Shown one piece after another: positions 17,044 to 25,710 of a stretch of DNA of 64,000 bases (the stretch's first letter is position 1; every line of letters starts with the position of its first letter). The notes beneath the pieces were generated by a model. The model was not told the DNA's origin. It searched no databases and saw nothing but the letters and a program-made list of their open reading frames with translations. This stretch comes from Chryseobacterium viscerum (lineage in GTDB: Bacteria; Bacteroidota; Bacteroidia; Flavobacteriales; Weeksellaceae). Location: the NCBI RefSeq assembly GCF_002899945.2, contig NZ_PPEG02000005.1, positions 372,001-436,000 on the forward strand. The letters are read 5' to 3'. Both the position numbers and the translations under genes were made by a program.

Positions 17044-17658
17044 ATGCTTGTAATAGGAATTGCCGGTGGTACTGGATCCGGCAAAACTACAGTTGTTGAT
17101 AAGATACTTCAGCAGCTTGATATTGAGGGAATGAATATCCTCTCTCAGGATAATTATTATCACGACAACCAAGGTCTGACACTGACAGAAAGAGAGGCTC
17201 TGAATTATGACCATCCGAAGTCTATAGATTTTGAATTATTGATAAAACATGTGAAAGCTTTAAAGAATAACGAGCCTATTGAACAGCCGATTTATAGCTT
17301 TGTCACTCATTCCAGAACAGGAGATCATGTCACTGTAGAACCTAAAAACGTATTGGTAGTAGAAGGAATTCTGGTATTGACCAATAAAGAACTACTGAAA
17401 GAGTTTGACCTGAAAGTATTCGTTCATGCAGACTCTGATGAAAGGCTGATCAGGAGGATCAGAAGAGATACCCAGGAAAGGGGAAGAGATCTGAGTGAGG
17501 TACTACACCGTTATCAGACTACTTTGAAACCAATGCACCAGGAATTTATCGAGCCATCTAAAAATGATGCCGATCTTATTATCCCTAATATGAAACAGAA
17601 TTCCGTAGCGATTGATTTTTTAACTACTGTTATTAAAAATTCGTTGAAAAAACATTAA
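17044..17658 (+). CDS. udk: Uridine kinase
   Basis: The 204-aa enzyme phosphorylates uridine and cytidine with ATP or GTP in pyrimidine salvage. It has the P-loop GGTGSGKT at 8-15, the DNYYHD substrate motif, NYDHPKSIDFELL, and the RRIRRDTQERGRD lid segment. Length and motif order match bacterial Udk throughout. Only 4 bp separate it from the divIC-like gene, an arrangement familiar from flavobacterial genomes. Confidence 0.96.
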   Translation: MLVIGIAGGTGSGKTTVVDKILQQLDIEGMNILSQDNYYHDNQGLTLTEREALNYDHPKSIDFELLIKHVKALKNNEPIEQPIYSFVTHSRTGDHVTVEPKNVLVVEGILVLTNKELLKEFDLKVFVHADSDERLIRRIRRDTQERGRDLSEVLHRYQTTLKPMHQEFIEPSKNDADLIIPNMKQNSVAIDFLTTVIKNSLKKH

Positions 17659-17662
17659 AAAA

Positions 17663-18019
17663 ATGGAAGAAAACAACCTTATCAAAGACATTCAGCCGAA
17701 ATCTGAAACATTCAAACTTATCCAGAAATATGTTTTGAATAAGTATACCATTACGATCTGTCTGTTTTTGGTATGGATGGTTTTTTTCGATAAAACCTCA
17801 TTTCTTGTTATTAACGAACTGAATGGTGAGATTCACAAGTATGAAGAGCAGCTGGACTATTATAAAAAAGAATATGATAAGAACGATGCTTTTTATAAAA
17901 AACTGATGAACAACAAGTCAGAGAAAGAAAAATACGCAAGAGAAAATTATTTTATGAAGAAACCGAATGAAGAAATCTTCATTTTGGTGGTAGACAGCAC
18001 AAAGGTGCCTAAAAAATAA
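17663..18019 (+). CDS. Septum formation initiator family protein (FtsB/DivIC-like)
   Basis: The 118-aa protein has a cytoplasmic N-terminus (1-30), one membrane helix (about 31-48), a coiled coil (about 50-90) and a C-terminal block KYARENYFMKKPNEEIFIL that is typical of DivIC/FtsB. These bitopic proteins bridge FtsL and FtsQ in the divisome. The start lies 4 bp after the udk stop, which indicates cotranscription. Which of FtsB or DivIC it corresponds to cannot be told. Confidence 0.88.
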   Translation: MEENNLIKDIQPKSETFKLIQKYVLNKYTITICLFLVWMVFFDKTSFLVINELNGEIHKYEEQLDYYKKEYDKNDAFYKKLMNNKSEKEKYARENYFMKKPNEEIFILVVDSTKVPKK

Positions 18020-18038
18020 TAGAAGTCGAATAAAATAG

Positions 18039-18083
18039 GTCAATGGTGAATAATCAACTCGCTTTGCTTGTTAATTTTCAATG
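18039..18083. repeat. Dispersed short repeat, copy A (TTGC-AAGC family)
   Basis: A sequence with a GTCAATGGTGAATAATCA end and a CTCGCTTTGCTTG core recurs in degenerate form at 28314-28398 and, inverted, at 60701-60740. All three copies are intergenic. The family relation is judged by eye. Confidence 0.4.
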
Positions 18084-18143
18084 TAATGGAAATTCACTTG
18101 TGGAGCCAACTTCATCATAGCCAATTCATAAAAAATAAAACTA

Positions 18144-19307
18144 ATGTCAAATACAGATATCCTTTCAAACTGGGAGAGTTTAGTCAAAAAACAACTTAAA
18201 ACAGAGGACATTTATCCCATTTTAGAAAAACAGAATCTAGAAGGAATAGAGGTGAAGCCTTTTTACACAGAAGTTCAGAAACCTTTGGTAAACCTGCCTA
18301 GAGTTGAGGAAAGCACCCATTTGGTAGCAAGATACCATGAAAGTTTGGAAGATGAAGTATTTGCATTTATTTTGGATCAGAATGTAGAAAATCTTGATCA
18401 GAAAGCTATTTTTGTCAATAATAAAGACCTTGCAGGACACATCAGTCCCAAAGAGGAGGACCAATATTTTTCTTTGATCGATGTTTTTAATGAAAAAGAA
18501 GGAAACATTGATGATCAGCTGGCAAAAGAATTACTGGCAAAAGATTTTAAAAGAAATATTTGTGTAGATATTTCACTGCATCAGAATGCAGGAGCAGCTA
18601 TTTATCAGCAGCTTGGTATTGCTTTAGCCAAAGCTAAGGAACTGGTGGAAGTATATGGAGCCGAAATTTTAAATAAACTAATCTTCAGAATAGCAGTAGG
18701 TGGCAGTTATTTCTTTGAAATGGCAAAACTGAGAGCTTTTAAAATACTTTTCAACCAACTTTCCAAGGAATATGGGATGGATGAAATCCCTTACATCTTT
18801 GCAGAAACTTCGCAGAGAAATAAAGCCATTGCTGATAATGAAAACAACCTTATCCGTTCTACCTTAGAGCTTGCTTCGGCAATGATAGGAGGAGCAGATG
18901 CTGTTTTTACCAATAACTACCTTGTAGCCAGAAGTACTGATAACTCAGAAGAGATCTCTTTCAAACAACAGATTGTGCTGGCTTATGAAAGTATTATCAA
19001 TGTATTTGAAGATGCCTCTAATGGAAGTTACTATATCGAAGACATTACTCAGCAGATTGCAGAAAAGTCATGGACGCTATTCATTGAAATTGAAGAAGCA
19101 GGAGGGTATCTTGAACTTATAAAGAAGGGAGTTGTACAGAAAAAGATCTATGATCATGCTGTTGAAGAGCAGCAATGGATTGAAGAAGTGAAAATAAAGC
19201 TGATAGGAGTGAATTTATACCCTAAATTAGACGTTAAAAAGTCTATTGCAGATCTTTACAACGAAAAAGAGATAAAAGCAGTACGTTGGGCTGAAATGTT
19301 TGAATAA
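18144..19307 (+). CDS. mutA: Methylmalonyl-CoA mutase small subunit
   Basis: The 387-aa protein matches the non-catalytic small (beta) subunit of heterodimeric methylmalonyl-CoA mutase. It has the MMCoA-mutase barrel segments ICVDISLHQNAGA, LIFRIAVGGSYFFEMAKLRAFK and YIFAETSQRNKA, plus NLIRSTLELASAMIGGADAV. It has no cobalamin-binding domain and is clearly shorter than the small subunit of Propionibacterium, which agrees with a trimmed flavobacterial form. The large subunit that carries B12 is not the next gene, although it usually follows directly. Together they interconvert succinyl-CoA and methylmalonyl-CoA. It lies 124 bp after the divIC-like gene across a repeat. Confidence 0.9.
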   Translation: MSNTDILSNWESLVKKQLKTEDIYPILEKQNLEGIEVKPFYTEVQKPLVNLPRVEESTHLVARYHESLEDEVFAFILDQNVENLDQKAIFVNNKDLAGHISPKEEDQYFSLIDVFNEKEGNIDDQLAKELLAKDFKRNICVDISLHQNAGAAIYQQLGIALAKAKELVEVYGAEILNKLIFRIAVGGSYFFEMAKLRAFKILFNQLSKEYGMDEIPYIFAETSQRNKAIADNENNLIRSTLELASAMIGGADAVFTNNYLVARSTDNSEEISFKQQIVLAYESIINVFEDASNGSYYIEDITQQIAEKSWTLFIEIEEAGGYLELIKKGVVQKKIYDHAVEEQQWIEEVKIKLIGVNLYPKLDVKKSIADLYNEKEIKAVRWAEMFE

Positions 19308-19322
19308 AACATTAATCATACT

Positions 19323-19772
19323 ATGAAAAAAGGTTTTCTAATTTTCTTTTTATTGTTTTTTGGAGTATGTTTTTCTCAAACTGAGAAAGATCTATACGGA
19401 AAATGGATTGGAACAGATGCTGGTAGTCACGGATCATTTACATTTTTTTCCGATGGTTTTGTAAAAGTAGAACTTGATGGACTGAATATTGACGGTAGAA
19501 ATCATATAATTTCTGACGGACCCAATAAAGGTAAAGTTGCTCATGTAAAATATACTACGGATTTTTCAAAAAAAATTGTCAAATTTAATTTGATTGCATC
19601 ATACAATGATTTCAATAATAAACTTGAAGAAAGTAAATTTTTGAGTGGACTTATTAAATTTGTTAATGAGAATGAATTTCTATTATTCTTAGACTTTGAA
19701 AATAAAAACCCGACAGATATTGATCCTACGTCCCCAAATGTGTTGACGTTGTATAAAGATAACAACTTATAG
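19323..19772 (+). CDS. Secreted lipocalin-like hypothetical protein
   Basis: The 149-aa protein has a signal peptide (1-18, ending CFSQ) and then LYGKWIGTDAGSHGSFTFFSDGFVKVEL, an opening typical of small lipocalin-like beta-barrels in Bacteroidetes. The rest is predicted strand with many Asn and Lys. No functional residues can be named. It sits 15 bp after mutA and 9 bp before a DinB gene, and appears to interrupt the place where mutB is often found. Confidence 0.6.
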   Translation: MKKGFLIFFLLFFGVCFSQTEKDLYGKWIGTDAGSHGSFTFFSDGFVKVELDGLNIDGRNHIISDGPNKGKVAHVKYTTDFSKKIVKFNLIASYNDFNNKLEESKFLSGLIKFVNENEFLLFLDFENKNPTDIDPTSPNVLTLYKDNNL

Positions 19773-19781
19773 TTTTTGGTA

Positions 19782-20222
19782 ATGAAAGAAAAACTGATTG
19801 ATTTATTTGAATACACCTATCATTTCAACCGTGAAATGATTAAAGTTATTTCTGAAAATAAAGAAGCTTTGGATGAGAAGACAATCAGTCTCATTAATCA
19901 TACAATAAATGCACAACAGATCTGGAATGCAAGAATATTGGGCGAAATAACTTTTGAAGTCTGGCAGATCAATCTTTTTGAATCCCTTGATGAAATCAAC
20001 CATGGAAACTTTCTTAAAAGCATTGATATTATAAATAATCTTGATCTGGAGAAAAGAATAGAATATCAGAATTCAAGAGGGGCGAAGTTCGATAACAGTA
20101 TTTTTGAAATGCTTTTTCACGCGGTCAATCATTCTACTTATCACAGAGGACAGATCAATACTTTGTTGAAGCAGAATGGTATAACCCCGCTATTGACTGA
20201 TTATATTTTTTATAAAAGATAA
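19782..20222 (+). CDS. DinB family protein
   Basis: The 146-aa four-helix bundle has the DinB metal-ligand pattern: a His in LINHTINAQQIWNARILG (about residue 41) and the paired His residues of HAVNHSTYHRGQINTLL. Family members are putative metal-dependent enzymes, some related to thiol transferases; the substrate here is unknown. The ATG at 19782 was chosen over a TTG six bases earlier. Confidence 0.85.
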   Translation: MKEKLIDLFEYTYHFNREMIKVISENKEALDEKTISLINHTINAQQIWNARILGEITFEVWQINLFESLDEINHGNFLKSIDIINNLDLEKRIEYQNSRGAKFDNSIFEMLFHAVNHSTYHRGQINTLLKQNGITPLLTDYIFYKR

Positions 20223-20265
20223 TTTTTCAGCATACTATCTATCATTTACAATCTGGGAAAAATCT

Positions 20266-21411
20266 GTGGTTAAAATACTAAACAAAGACGTTCAACATTA
20301 TATCAATGCAAATCTGAATACAGATTTACATGCATTATTACTGAAAAAATCCCCATTTCCAGAAGTTTCCATGCAGGAAATTGTACAGCAGATCAAAGGA
20401 AAACAGGTAGCAGAAAGAAAATTTCCTTTTCTTTTGAAAGAAGGCATTGTTTTTCCGCCACAGTTGAATCTTGAACAGGCTTCATCAGAAAAAACAGCCC
20501 TGTACAAATCCGGAATTTTGAAAGGAAGGAAATTCATTGATCTGACAAGCGGTTTTGGTATAGATGCTTATTATCTTTCTCAAAATTTTGAGGATATTAC
20601 TCTGGTAGAGCAAAATACGGAGCTTTTAGAGATTGTTGAAAATAACTGGAATACTTTAGGCCGTCAGGCGAGATTTATCAACCGTAAACTGGAAGACTTC
20701 CTGAACGAGAATCAGGAACATTTTGACATTATTTACCTTGATCCGGCCAGAAGAGACCAGCATAAAAATAAAGTTTTTCTTTTGGAAGACTTATCTCCTG
20801 ATATTCTTGAAATTCATAAAAAGTTACTTTCTATCTCCAATCAGGTGGTTATTAAGCTTTCCCCACTCATTGACCTTAAATATCTTGTTTCAGTGTTGCC
20901 TGGTATTTCAAGGATTGAGATCATTGCTTTGAAAAATGATGTAAAGGAAGTCGTTGTTTTCTTATCTAATGAAAATAAGAACGGAATTATATGCAACTGT
21001 GTGAACCTTGAGAGTGGTGAATCTGCTTTTACCTTTACATTTGGAGAAGAGGAAACTGCAGAATCTGAGTATTCGGAACCTGAAAAGTACATTTATATTC
21101 CCAATAACGCTATTTTGAAGGCGGGTGTCTTTAATTTGATTTCAGAAAAATTTGGATTAAAAAAACTTCACCCAAACAGCCATTTTTATACTTCCAACGA
21201 AAAGAAAGAGGAATTTCCAGGGAGGTTTTTCGAGATTGAATCAGTTGATTCTAAGCAGATTAAGAAGAAAAGCCAGTTCAATGTCATTTCAAAAAATTAT
21301 CCTTTAAAACCTGAAGAAATCAAAAAGAAATACGGGTTGAAAGACGGGGGAGAGCACTACCTTATTTTTACACAATCCAAAAAAGGGAAAATTATTTTAA
21401 AATCAGTATAA
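20266..21411 (+). CDS. Class I SAM-dependent methyltransferase with THUMP-like C-terminal domain
   Basis: The 381-aa protein has a Rossmann methyltransferase core with FIDLTSGFGIDAYYLS (motif I, about 90-105), LVEQN (motif II) and IIYLDPARRD (motif IV). The C-terminal third (about 290-381), with AGVFNLISEKFGLKKLHPNSHFYTS, looks like the THUMP-like domain that follows this core in Bacteroidetes homologs. RNA is the likely substrate but this is inference. The start is a GTG at 20266; no ATG is available near the N-terminus in this frame. Confidence 0.8.
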   Translation: MVKILNKDVQHYINANLNTDLHALLLKKSPFPEVSMQEIVQQIKGKQVAERKFPFLLKEGIVFPPQLNLEQASSEKTALYKSGILKGRKFIDLTSGFGIDAYYLSQNFEDITLVEQNTELLEIVENNWNTLGRQARFINRKLEDFLNENQEHFDIIYLDPARRDQHKNKVFLLEDLSPDILEIHKKLLSISNQVVIKLSPLIDLKYLVSVLPGISRIEIIALKNDVKEVVVFLSNENKNGIICNCVNLESGESAFTFTFGEEETAESEYSEPEKYIYIPNNAILKAGVFNLISEKFGLKKLHPNSHFYTSNEKKEEFPGRFFEIESVDSKQIKKKSQFNVISKNYPLKPEEIKKKYGLKDGGEHYLIFTQSKKGKIILKSV

Positions 21412-21416
21412 AAATG

Positions 21417-21447
21417 TTGCTGAAAAATATAGGATTTCTTAATTTTG
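21417..21447 (+). promoter_or_regulatory. Candidate promoter of the His/Ala-rich lipoprotein gene
   Basis: TTG (21417-21419), 20 bp, TAATTTTG (21440-21447). The implied leader is about 100 nt and contains a six-codon ORF starting at 21466. Confidence 0.5.
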
Positions 21448-21550
21448 GGCAATCAAAAATATAAGCATGAAATCGCTCGCTGTTTAAATAACCGGAACAG
21501 ACTACAATAAGGCGATTTTATATGACTTTAAAAAAAAATAAATTTTGCAT

Positions 21551-21829
21551 ATGAAAAAATTGATTATATGTTTAGCTATTGCAACTGTAGCTGTAAGCTG
21601 TAAAAAAGTATCTGCTGGTGGGAATAAGAACACTCTAAAACTAGAAGAAGGAGTAGAAAGATATTCTGATGACGCACAAGGAGGAGAAGCTCACGGACAC
21701 GGTCATGAGGCTGCTGCTGCCGCTGAAGGACACAAAGAAGAAGCTGCAAAACCTGAGGCTCACAAAACAGACAGTACTGCTGCTGCAAAACCTGCTGAAG
21801 CAGAAAAAGCTCCTAAAGCTGAACACTAA
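21551..21829 (+). CDS. Small His/Ala/Lys/Glu-rich lipoprotein
   Basis: The 92-aa product has a lipoprotein signal (MKKLIICLAIATVAVSC, lipid attachment at C17). After about 25 ordinary residues the chain becomes low-complexity: EAHGHGHEAAAAAEGHKEEA and then KPAEAEKAPKAEH. It is probably anchored in a membrane and disordered; histidines could bind metal, but nothing proves this. It is flanked by its own promoter and terminator. Confidence 0.8.
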   Translation: MKKLIICLAIATVAVSCKKVSAGGNKNTLKLEEGVERYSDDAQGGEAHGHGHEAAAAAEGHKEEAAKPEAHKTDSTAAAKPAEAEKAPKAEH

Positions 21830-21851
21830 TTAGTCGTATAAGATATACAAG

Positions 21852-21878
21852 TGCCCTGTTTCTGCAGGGCATTTTTTT
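21852..21878 (+). terminator. Rho-independent terminator
   Basis: TGCCCTG (21852-21858) pairs with CAGGGCA (21865-21871), followed by seven T. Confidence 0.88.
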
Positions 21879-21926
21879 ATGAAAAAGATGGCTATAGGGC
21901 TCATTAGCATAAGGTTCAGAAAATAC

Positions 21927-21960
21927 TGCCTTTTTGCTTGGTCCTGCCAGGCATTTTTTT
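21927..21960 (+). terminator. Second, degenerate terminator-like hairpin
   Basis: TGCCT (21927-21931) and AGGCA (21949-21953) enclose a 17-nt loop and precede a T-run. It looks like a decayed echo of the terminator 75 bp upstream and may be a backup. Confidence 0.35.
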
Positions 21961-21986
21961 TAATTTTAACAAAATAAAATTTTACA

Positions 21987-23366
21987 ATGCAAGAGACATT
22001 AAATTACATTAACGAAAACAAACAGCGTTTCGTGGATGAATTATTTGAGTTATTGAGAATTCCTTCTATTTCTGCAGATCCTGCGTATAAAGATGACGTT
22101 TTAAAATGTGCAGATGTAGTGGCAGCATACCTTAAAGATGCAGGCGCTGACAATGTTGAAATTTGCCAGACAAAAGGGTATCCAATTGTTTTCGGAGAAA
22201 AGATTTTAGATAAAAGCTTACCTACAGTATTGGTATATGGACATTATGATGTTCAGCCGGCGGATCCATTGGAACTATGGACAAAACCACCTTTTGAGCC
22301 TTATATTGAGAAAACTGAACTTCACCCTGAAGGAGCAATTTTTGCCAGAGGTTCTGCTGACGACAAAGGACAGTTCTTTATGCATTTGAAGGCTTTCGAA
22401 GCTATGATGAAAACCAATGCTCTTCCTTGTAATGTTAAATTTATCCTGGAAGGAGAAGAAGAAGTAGGATCTGTAAGCTTAGGAGAATGGGTAAATGAAA
22501 ATAAAGAGAAATTAGCTTGTGACTGTATCTTAATTTCCGATACTCATATTTACAGTAACGAACAACCGACTGTTACCACAGGATTAAGAGGTTTAAGTTA
22601 TGTAGAAGTAGAAGTGGAAGGTCCAAACAGAGATTTGCACTCAGGTCTTTACGGAGGAGCAGTTCCAAACCCTATTCACGTTCTTTCAAGAATGATCGCT
22701 AATCTGATTGATGAAAACGGTCATATTACCATTGATGGGTTCTATGATAATGTAGATACGGTTTCAGATGCGGAAAGAGCTGATATGAACAAATTGAAAG
22801 ATAATCCAGAGGAATTCAAAAAATCAATCGGATTAAGCAATATTGAAGGAGAGAAAGGATATACAACCTTAGAAAGAACCTCTATCCGTCCTACTTTAGA
22901 CTGCAACGGAATCTGGGGTGGTTATACAGGAGAAGGAGCGAAGACGGTAATTCCTTCAAAAGCATTTGCTAAAATTTCTATGCGTTTAGTGCCTTACCAG
23001 ACTCCTCAGGAGATCACGGAAAAATTCACGAAATATTTTGAAAAAATTGCTCCGGATACAGTAAAAATTAAAGTAACGCCTCACCACGGGGGAATGCCTT
23101 ACGTTTTACCAACGGATACTAAAGAATTTGCCGCAGCAAAACAAGCCATGGAATCTGCATTCGGAAAAGAAGTTCTTCCTTACAGAGGAGGAGGAAGTAT
23201 TCCGATTACAGCCATGTTTGAGCAGGTTTTAGGAGCTAAATCTGTATTGATGGGATTTGGGTTGGATTCTGATGCGATTCACTCTCCAAATGAGCATTAT
23301 GGATTATTTAATTTCTATAAGGGAATTGAAAGTATTCCATTGTTTTTTGAAAATTATTCAAAGTAA
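21987..23366 (+). CDS. M20 family dipeptidase
   Basis: The 459-aa enzyme has the metallopeptidase motifs of the CNDP-like M20 group: GHYDVQPAD with H86 and D88, RGSADDKGQ with the bridging aspartate at about 125, and EGEEEVGS with the catalytic glutamate pair near 157-159. SDTHIYS and a late HSPNEHYG supply the remaining ligands. A lid or dimerisation domain (about 200-350) is inserted as usual. It hydrolyses dipeptides in the cytoplasm, using two zinc or manganese ions. No signal peptide is present. Confidence 0.93.
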   Translation: MQETLNYINENKQRFVDELFELLRIPSISADPAYKDDVLKCADVVAAYLKDAGADNVEICQTKGYPIVFGEKILDKSLPTVLVYGHYDVQPADPLELWTKPPFEPYIEKTELHPEGAIFARGSADDKGQFFMHLKAFEAMMKTNALPCNVKFILEGEEEVGSVSLGEWVNENKEKLACDCILISDTHIYSNEQPTVTTGLRGLSYVEVEVEGPNRDLHSGLYGGAVPNPIHVLSRMIANLIDENGHITIDGFYDNVDTVSDAERADMNKLKDNPEEFKKSIGLSNIEGEKGYTTLERTSIRPTLDCNGIWGGYTGEGAKTVIPSKAFAKISMRLVPYQTPQEITEKFTKYFEKIAPDTVKIKVTPHHGGMPYVLPTDTKEFAAAKQAMESAFGKEVLPYRGGGSIPITAMFEQVLGAKSVLMGFGLDSDAIHSPNEHYGLFNFYKGIESIPLFFENYSK

Positions 23367-23387
23367 TTCAATAAAAATAAAATATGG

Positions 23388-23423
23388 TAAGGTGTTTCTG
23401 CAAAGAAATGCCTTATTTTTTTT
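23388..23423 (+). terminator. Rho-independent terminator
   Basis: TAAGG-TG-TTTCT (from 23388) pairs with AGAAA-TG-CCTTA around GCAA, with a TG/TG internal loop and an eight-T run. Confidence 0.8.
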
Positions 23424-23575
23424 GCTTTTTTGAATCATATAATAGGTTTTCAAGTAGCTTTTTTCAGGAATTTGAAAATTAAATCCCTGAAAATAAAACG
23501 GTTATTTTTTATTTGCAATAAGTTATTTCACCATTCATGGAAAGTTTATATTTTTAATACAAAACTTGATTTACT

Positions 23576-24496
23576 ATGAAAAAATACTACTCAATTGCAT
23601 TTATGATTTGTTCAGTGTGCATTTTCGCCCAACAAACTGTATCTTTTGAATCTAATGAAGGATTCGGCGTTGGAAATATCAACGGACAAGCAGGGTGGAT
23701 CAGTACTCCTACAGGAGGAATGCCGCAAAATGTGACCAATCAGATCATCACTCTAGATAAAGCCAGTGATGGAAGCAGCTCCCTGAGAATTGTCAAAGAA
23801 AATGTCTACGGAACCCAGTCTGAACCTATCATCGGAGGTTTTTATAATTTATCGGCACCTCTTGCTTTCAATAACTTCTCGGTATCATTTGATATTAATA
23901 TCTCGCAGCTTAACGGCTCTGATTTTGGTTTTCAGGGCGTGAGCAATATTGATGATCAGTATGTTGTAAGATTGGATTTTGATAAAATAGGACTGATGAA
24001 AATTCTGAATACCGTTTCCGGCATACAGGATTTGATTTCTATCCCTTCAAGCTGGCTGCCAAATACCTGGTACAGGTTTAAGGTCGTAGGAACTGCCACG
24101 GATGTTAGGTATTACGTTAATGATAGTTTAATTTATACAGGATTGCCTGCTGCTTCGCTCAATATCAATCAACTGCGTTTTGTACACAATAATGCATTAG
24201 GATCTGCTTATATTGATAATATTAAAGTAAATAGCGAACTACAGGTAATGGGAGTTAAAGATTCTAAGATAAATGCTAAAGAAATATCTCTTTATCCTAA
24301 TCCTGCAACTGATTTTATACAGATTAATTCTGTCCGCAAAGTGAAAAGTGTAGAGATGTATGATGCTTCCGCAGGGCTTGTGAAGACTCAAATAAGCAAC
24401 AACAGAATAGATGTAAGAGGTTTATCAGCAGGCACATATTTCGTAAATATAAAAACAGAAGGAAGAAATTTTACAGAAAAAGTGATTATTAAGTAA
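23576..24496 (+). CDS. T9SS-secreted protein with lectin/laminin-G-like domain, copy 1
   Basis: The 306-aa product has a signal peptide (1-18, ending FAQ) and a beta-sandwich region (about 20-215) with NINGQAGWIS, NTWYRFKVVGTATDVRYYVND and AYIDNIKV, typical of concanavalin/LamG-like folds. The C-terminal type A sorting domain (about 230-306) has SLYPNPATDFIQI and ends EKVIIK. It is exported by the type IX system and probably attached to the cell surface or released. The ligand is unknown. The next gene is a clear tandem paralog. Confidence 0.85.
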   Translation: MKKYYSIAFMICSVCIFAQQTVSFESNEGFGVGNINGQAGWISTPTGGMPQNVTNQIITLDKASDGSSSLRIVKENVYGTQSEPIIGGFYNLSAPLAFNNFSVSFDINISQLNGSDFGFQGVSNIDDQYVVRLDFDKIGLMKILNTVSGIQDLISIPSSWLPNTWYRFKVVGTATDVRYYVNDSLIYTGLPAASLNINQLRFVHNNALGSAYIDNIKVNSELQVMGVKDSKINAKEISLYPNPATDFIQINSVRKVKSVEMYDASAGLVKTQISNNRIDVRGLSAGTYFVNIKTEGRNFTEKVIIK

Positions 24497-24655
24497 ATTA
24501 TTTTAGTGATCTGAAAATAGGTCTGTTTTTTAGTGTATTGTTTTATTTATAGATGGTTTTTTGGAAATGTAACTTTTCTATAGGTTTAATATCTTTATTT
24601 ATTTTGCTTAAAATATATTATGTTAATTCGATATAATATGTAAAATATTAACCTA

Positions 24656-24687
24656 TTTGGCTTTTTTAATTAAAAAATATATATTTA
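24656..24687 (+). promoter_or_regulatory. Promoter of the second T9SS-secreted paralog
   Basis: TTTG (24656-24659), 20 bp, TATATTTA (24680-24687), 20 bp before the ATG. The copy 1 gene lacks an equally clear site, so the paralogs may be expressed differently. Confidence 0.55.
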
Positions 24688-24706
24688 CTCAAAACAAATA
24701 AATATC

Positions 24707-25630
24707 ATGAAGAAGCTTTACATTTTCGCAATTTCGTTGATTTCAATATCATCATTTGCTCAGCAGACTATTTCTTTTGAAGCCAGTGAGGGATTTATAG
24801 CAGGTAATATCAATGGGCAGCAGGGTTGGATGTCTACCAGTGATGGGGAAGTACCGCCGACATATATAACAAGCCAGTTGGTATCAACTGAAATGGCAAC
24901 TCAGGGTTCAAATAGTTTTAAAATAACACCAGATCCACTTTTTGGTCCACAGCAGGATCCTGTAATAGGTGGTTTTTACACCTTTACGGCACCATTAACG
25001 TATAATAGCTTTACACAATCATTTGATGTAAGACTTACCCAAAAAAATACATCAACTTCAGATTTTGTATTTAGAACAGTGAGTACGGCAGGAGCAGGAA
25101 GTATTGTTACCTATATCGATTTTTCTTATGATGGGAGAATTTTAGTGGTGACTGCAGGTTCAGGGACCTTAGTAGATACCACTCACACCTGGAATGCGAA
25201 TACATGGTATAGAGTTAAAGTGGTTTCGACAGCTACCGGAATTCAGTATTACCTGAATGATACTCTTATCTATACAGGACAGCCTTATAGTAACAGTAAT
25301 ATTAACAGGATGGATTTTGTACACGATAATTATGGAGGTTCTGCCTATATCGATAATATCAAAATCAATAATGAAGCAGCATTATCTACAAAAGATGCGG
25401 TTAAAAATGATGTGAAACTATCCATTTATCCAAACCCGGCAACTGAATTTATAAAAATCACAACTCCTAACAAGATAAAACATGTTGAAGTATATGACAT
25501 GTCAGGAAAAAGAGTAGATGTAACATTGAATGGTGACCATGTAAATGTAAGAAACTTATCTTCCGGAGCCTATTTACTGAATATAGAAACAGACGGAAGA
25601 AACTTTACAGAGAAATTTATTAAAAAATAA
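24707..25630 (+). CDS. T9SS-secreted protein with lectin/laminin-G-like domain, copy 2
   Basis: The 307-aa protein is a tandem paralog of the preceding gene. It shares the signal peptide style, QQTISFEASEGFIAGNINGQ, VIGGFYTFTAPLTYNSF, NTWYRVKVVSTATGIQYYLND and AYIDNIKIN. The C-terminal type IX sorting domain (SIYPNPATEFIKI and a final NFTEKFIKK) is also conserved. The middle of the sandwich differs more than the ends. It is predicted to be secreted and surface-attached; no enzymatic residues are visible. Confidence 0.85.
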   Translation: MKKLYIFAISLISISSFAQQTISFEASEGFIAGNINGQQGWMSTSDGEVPPTYITSQLVSTEMATQGSNSFKITPDPLFGPQQDPVIGGFYTFTAPLTYNSFTQSFDVRLTQKNTSTSDFVFRTVSTAGAGSIVTYIDFSYDGRILVVTAGSGTLVDTTHTWNANTWYRVKVVSTATGIQYYLNDTLIYTGQPYSNSNINRMDFVHDNYGGSAYIDNIKINNEAALSTKDAVKNDVKLSIYPNPATEFIKITTPNKIKHVEVYDMSGKRVDVTLNGDHVNVRNLSSGAYLLNIETDGRNFTEKFIKK

Positions 25631-25655
25631 TTCCTGATAAATCTTAGTATCAGCA

Positions 25656-25681
25656 AAACGCTCCAATTGGAGCGTTTTTGT
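25656..25681 (+). terminator. Rho-independent terminator
   Basis: AAAACGCTCC (25656-25665) pairs with GGAGCGTTTT (25670-25679) around AATT and runs into T. Confidence 0.9.
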
Positions 25682-25710
25682 TATTTTAGAGAATTAAAAT
25701 TTTGAAGCAT

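Noticed and set aside
21466..21486. Six-codon upstream ORF before the His/Ala-rich lipoprotein
   Set aside because: Too short to judge; no leader-peptide features such as repeated codons or an overlapping hairpin.
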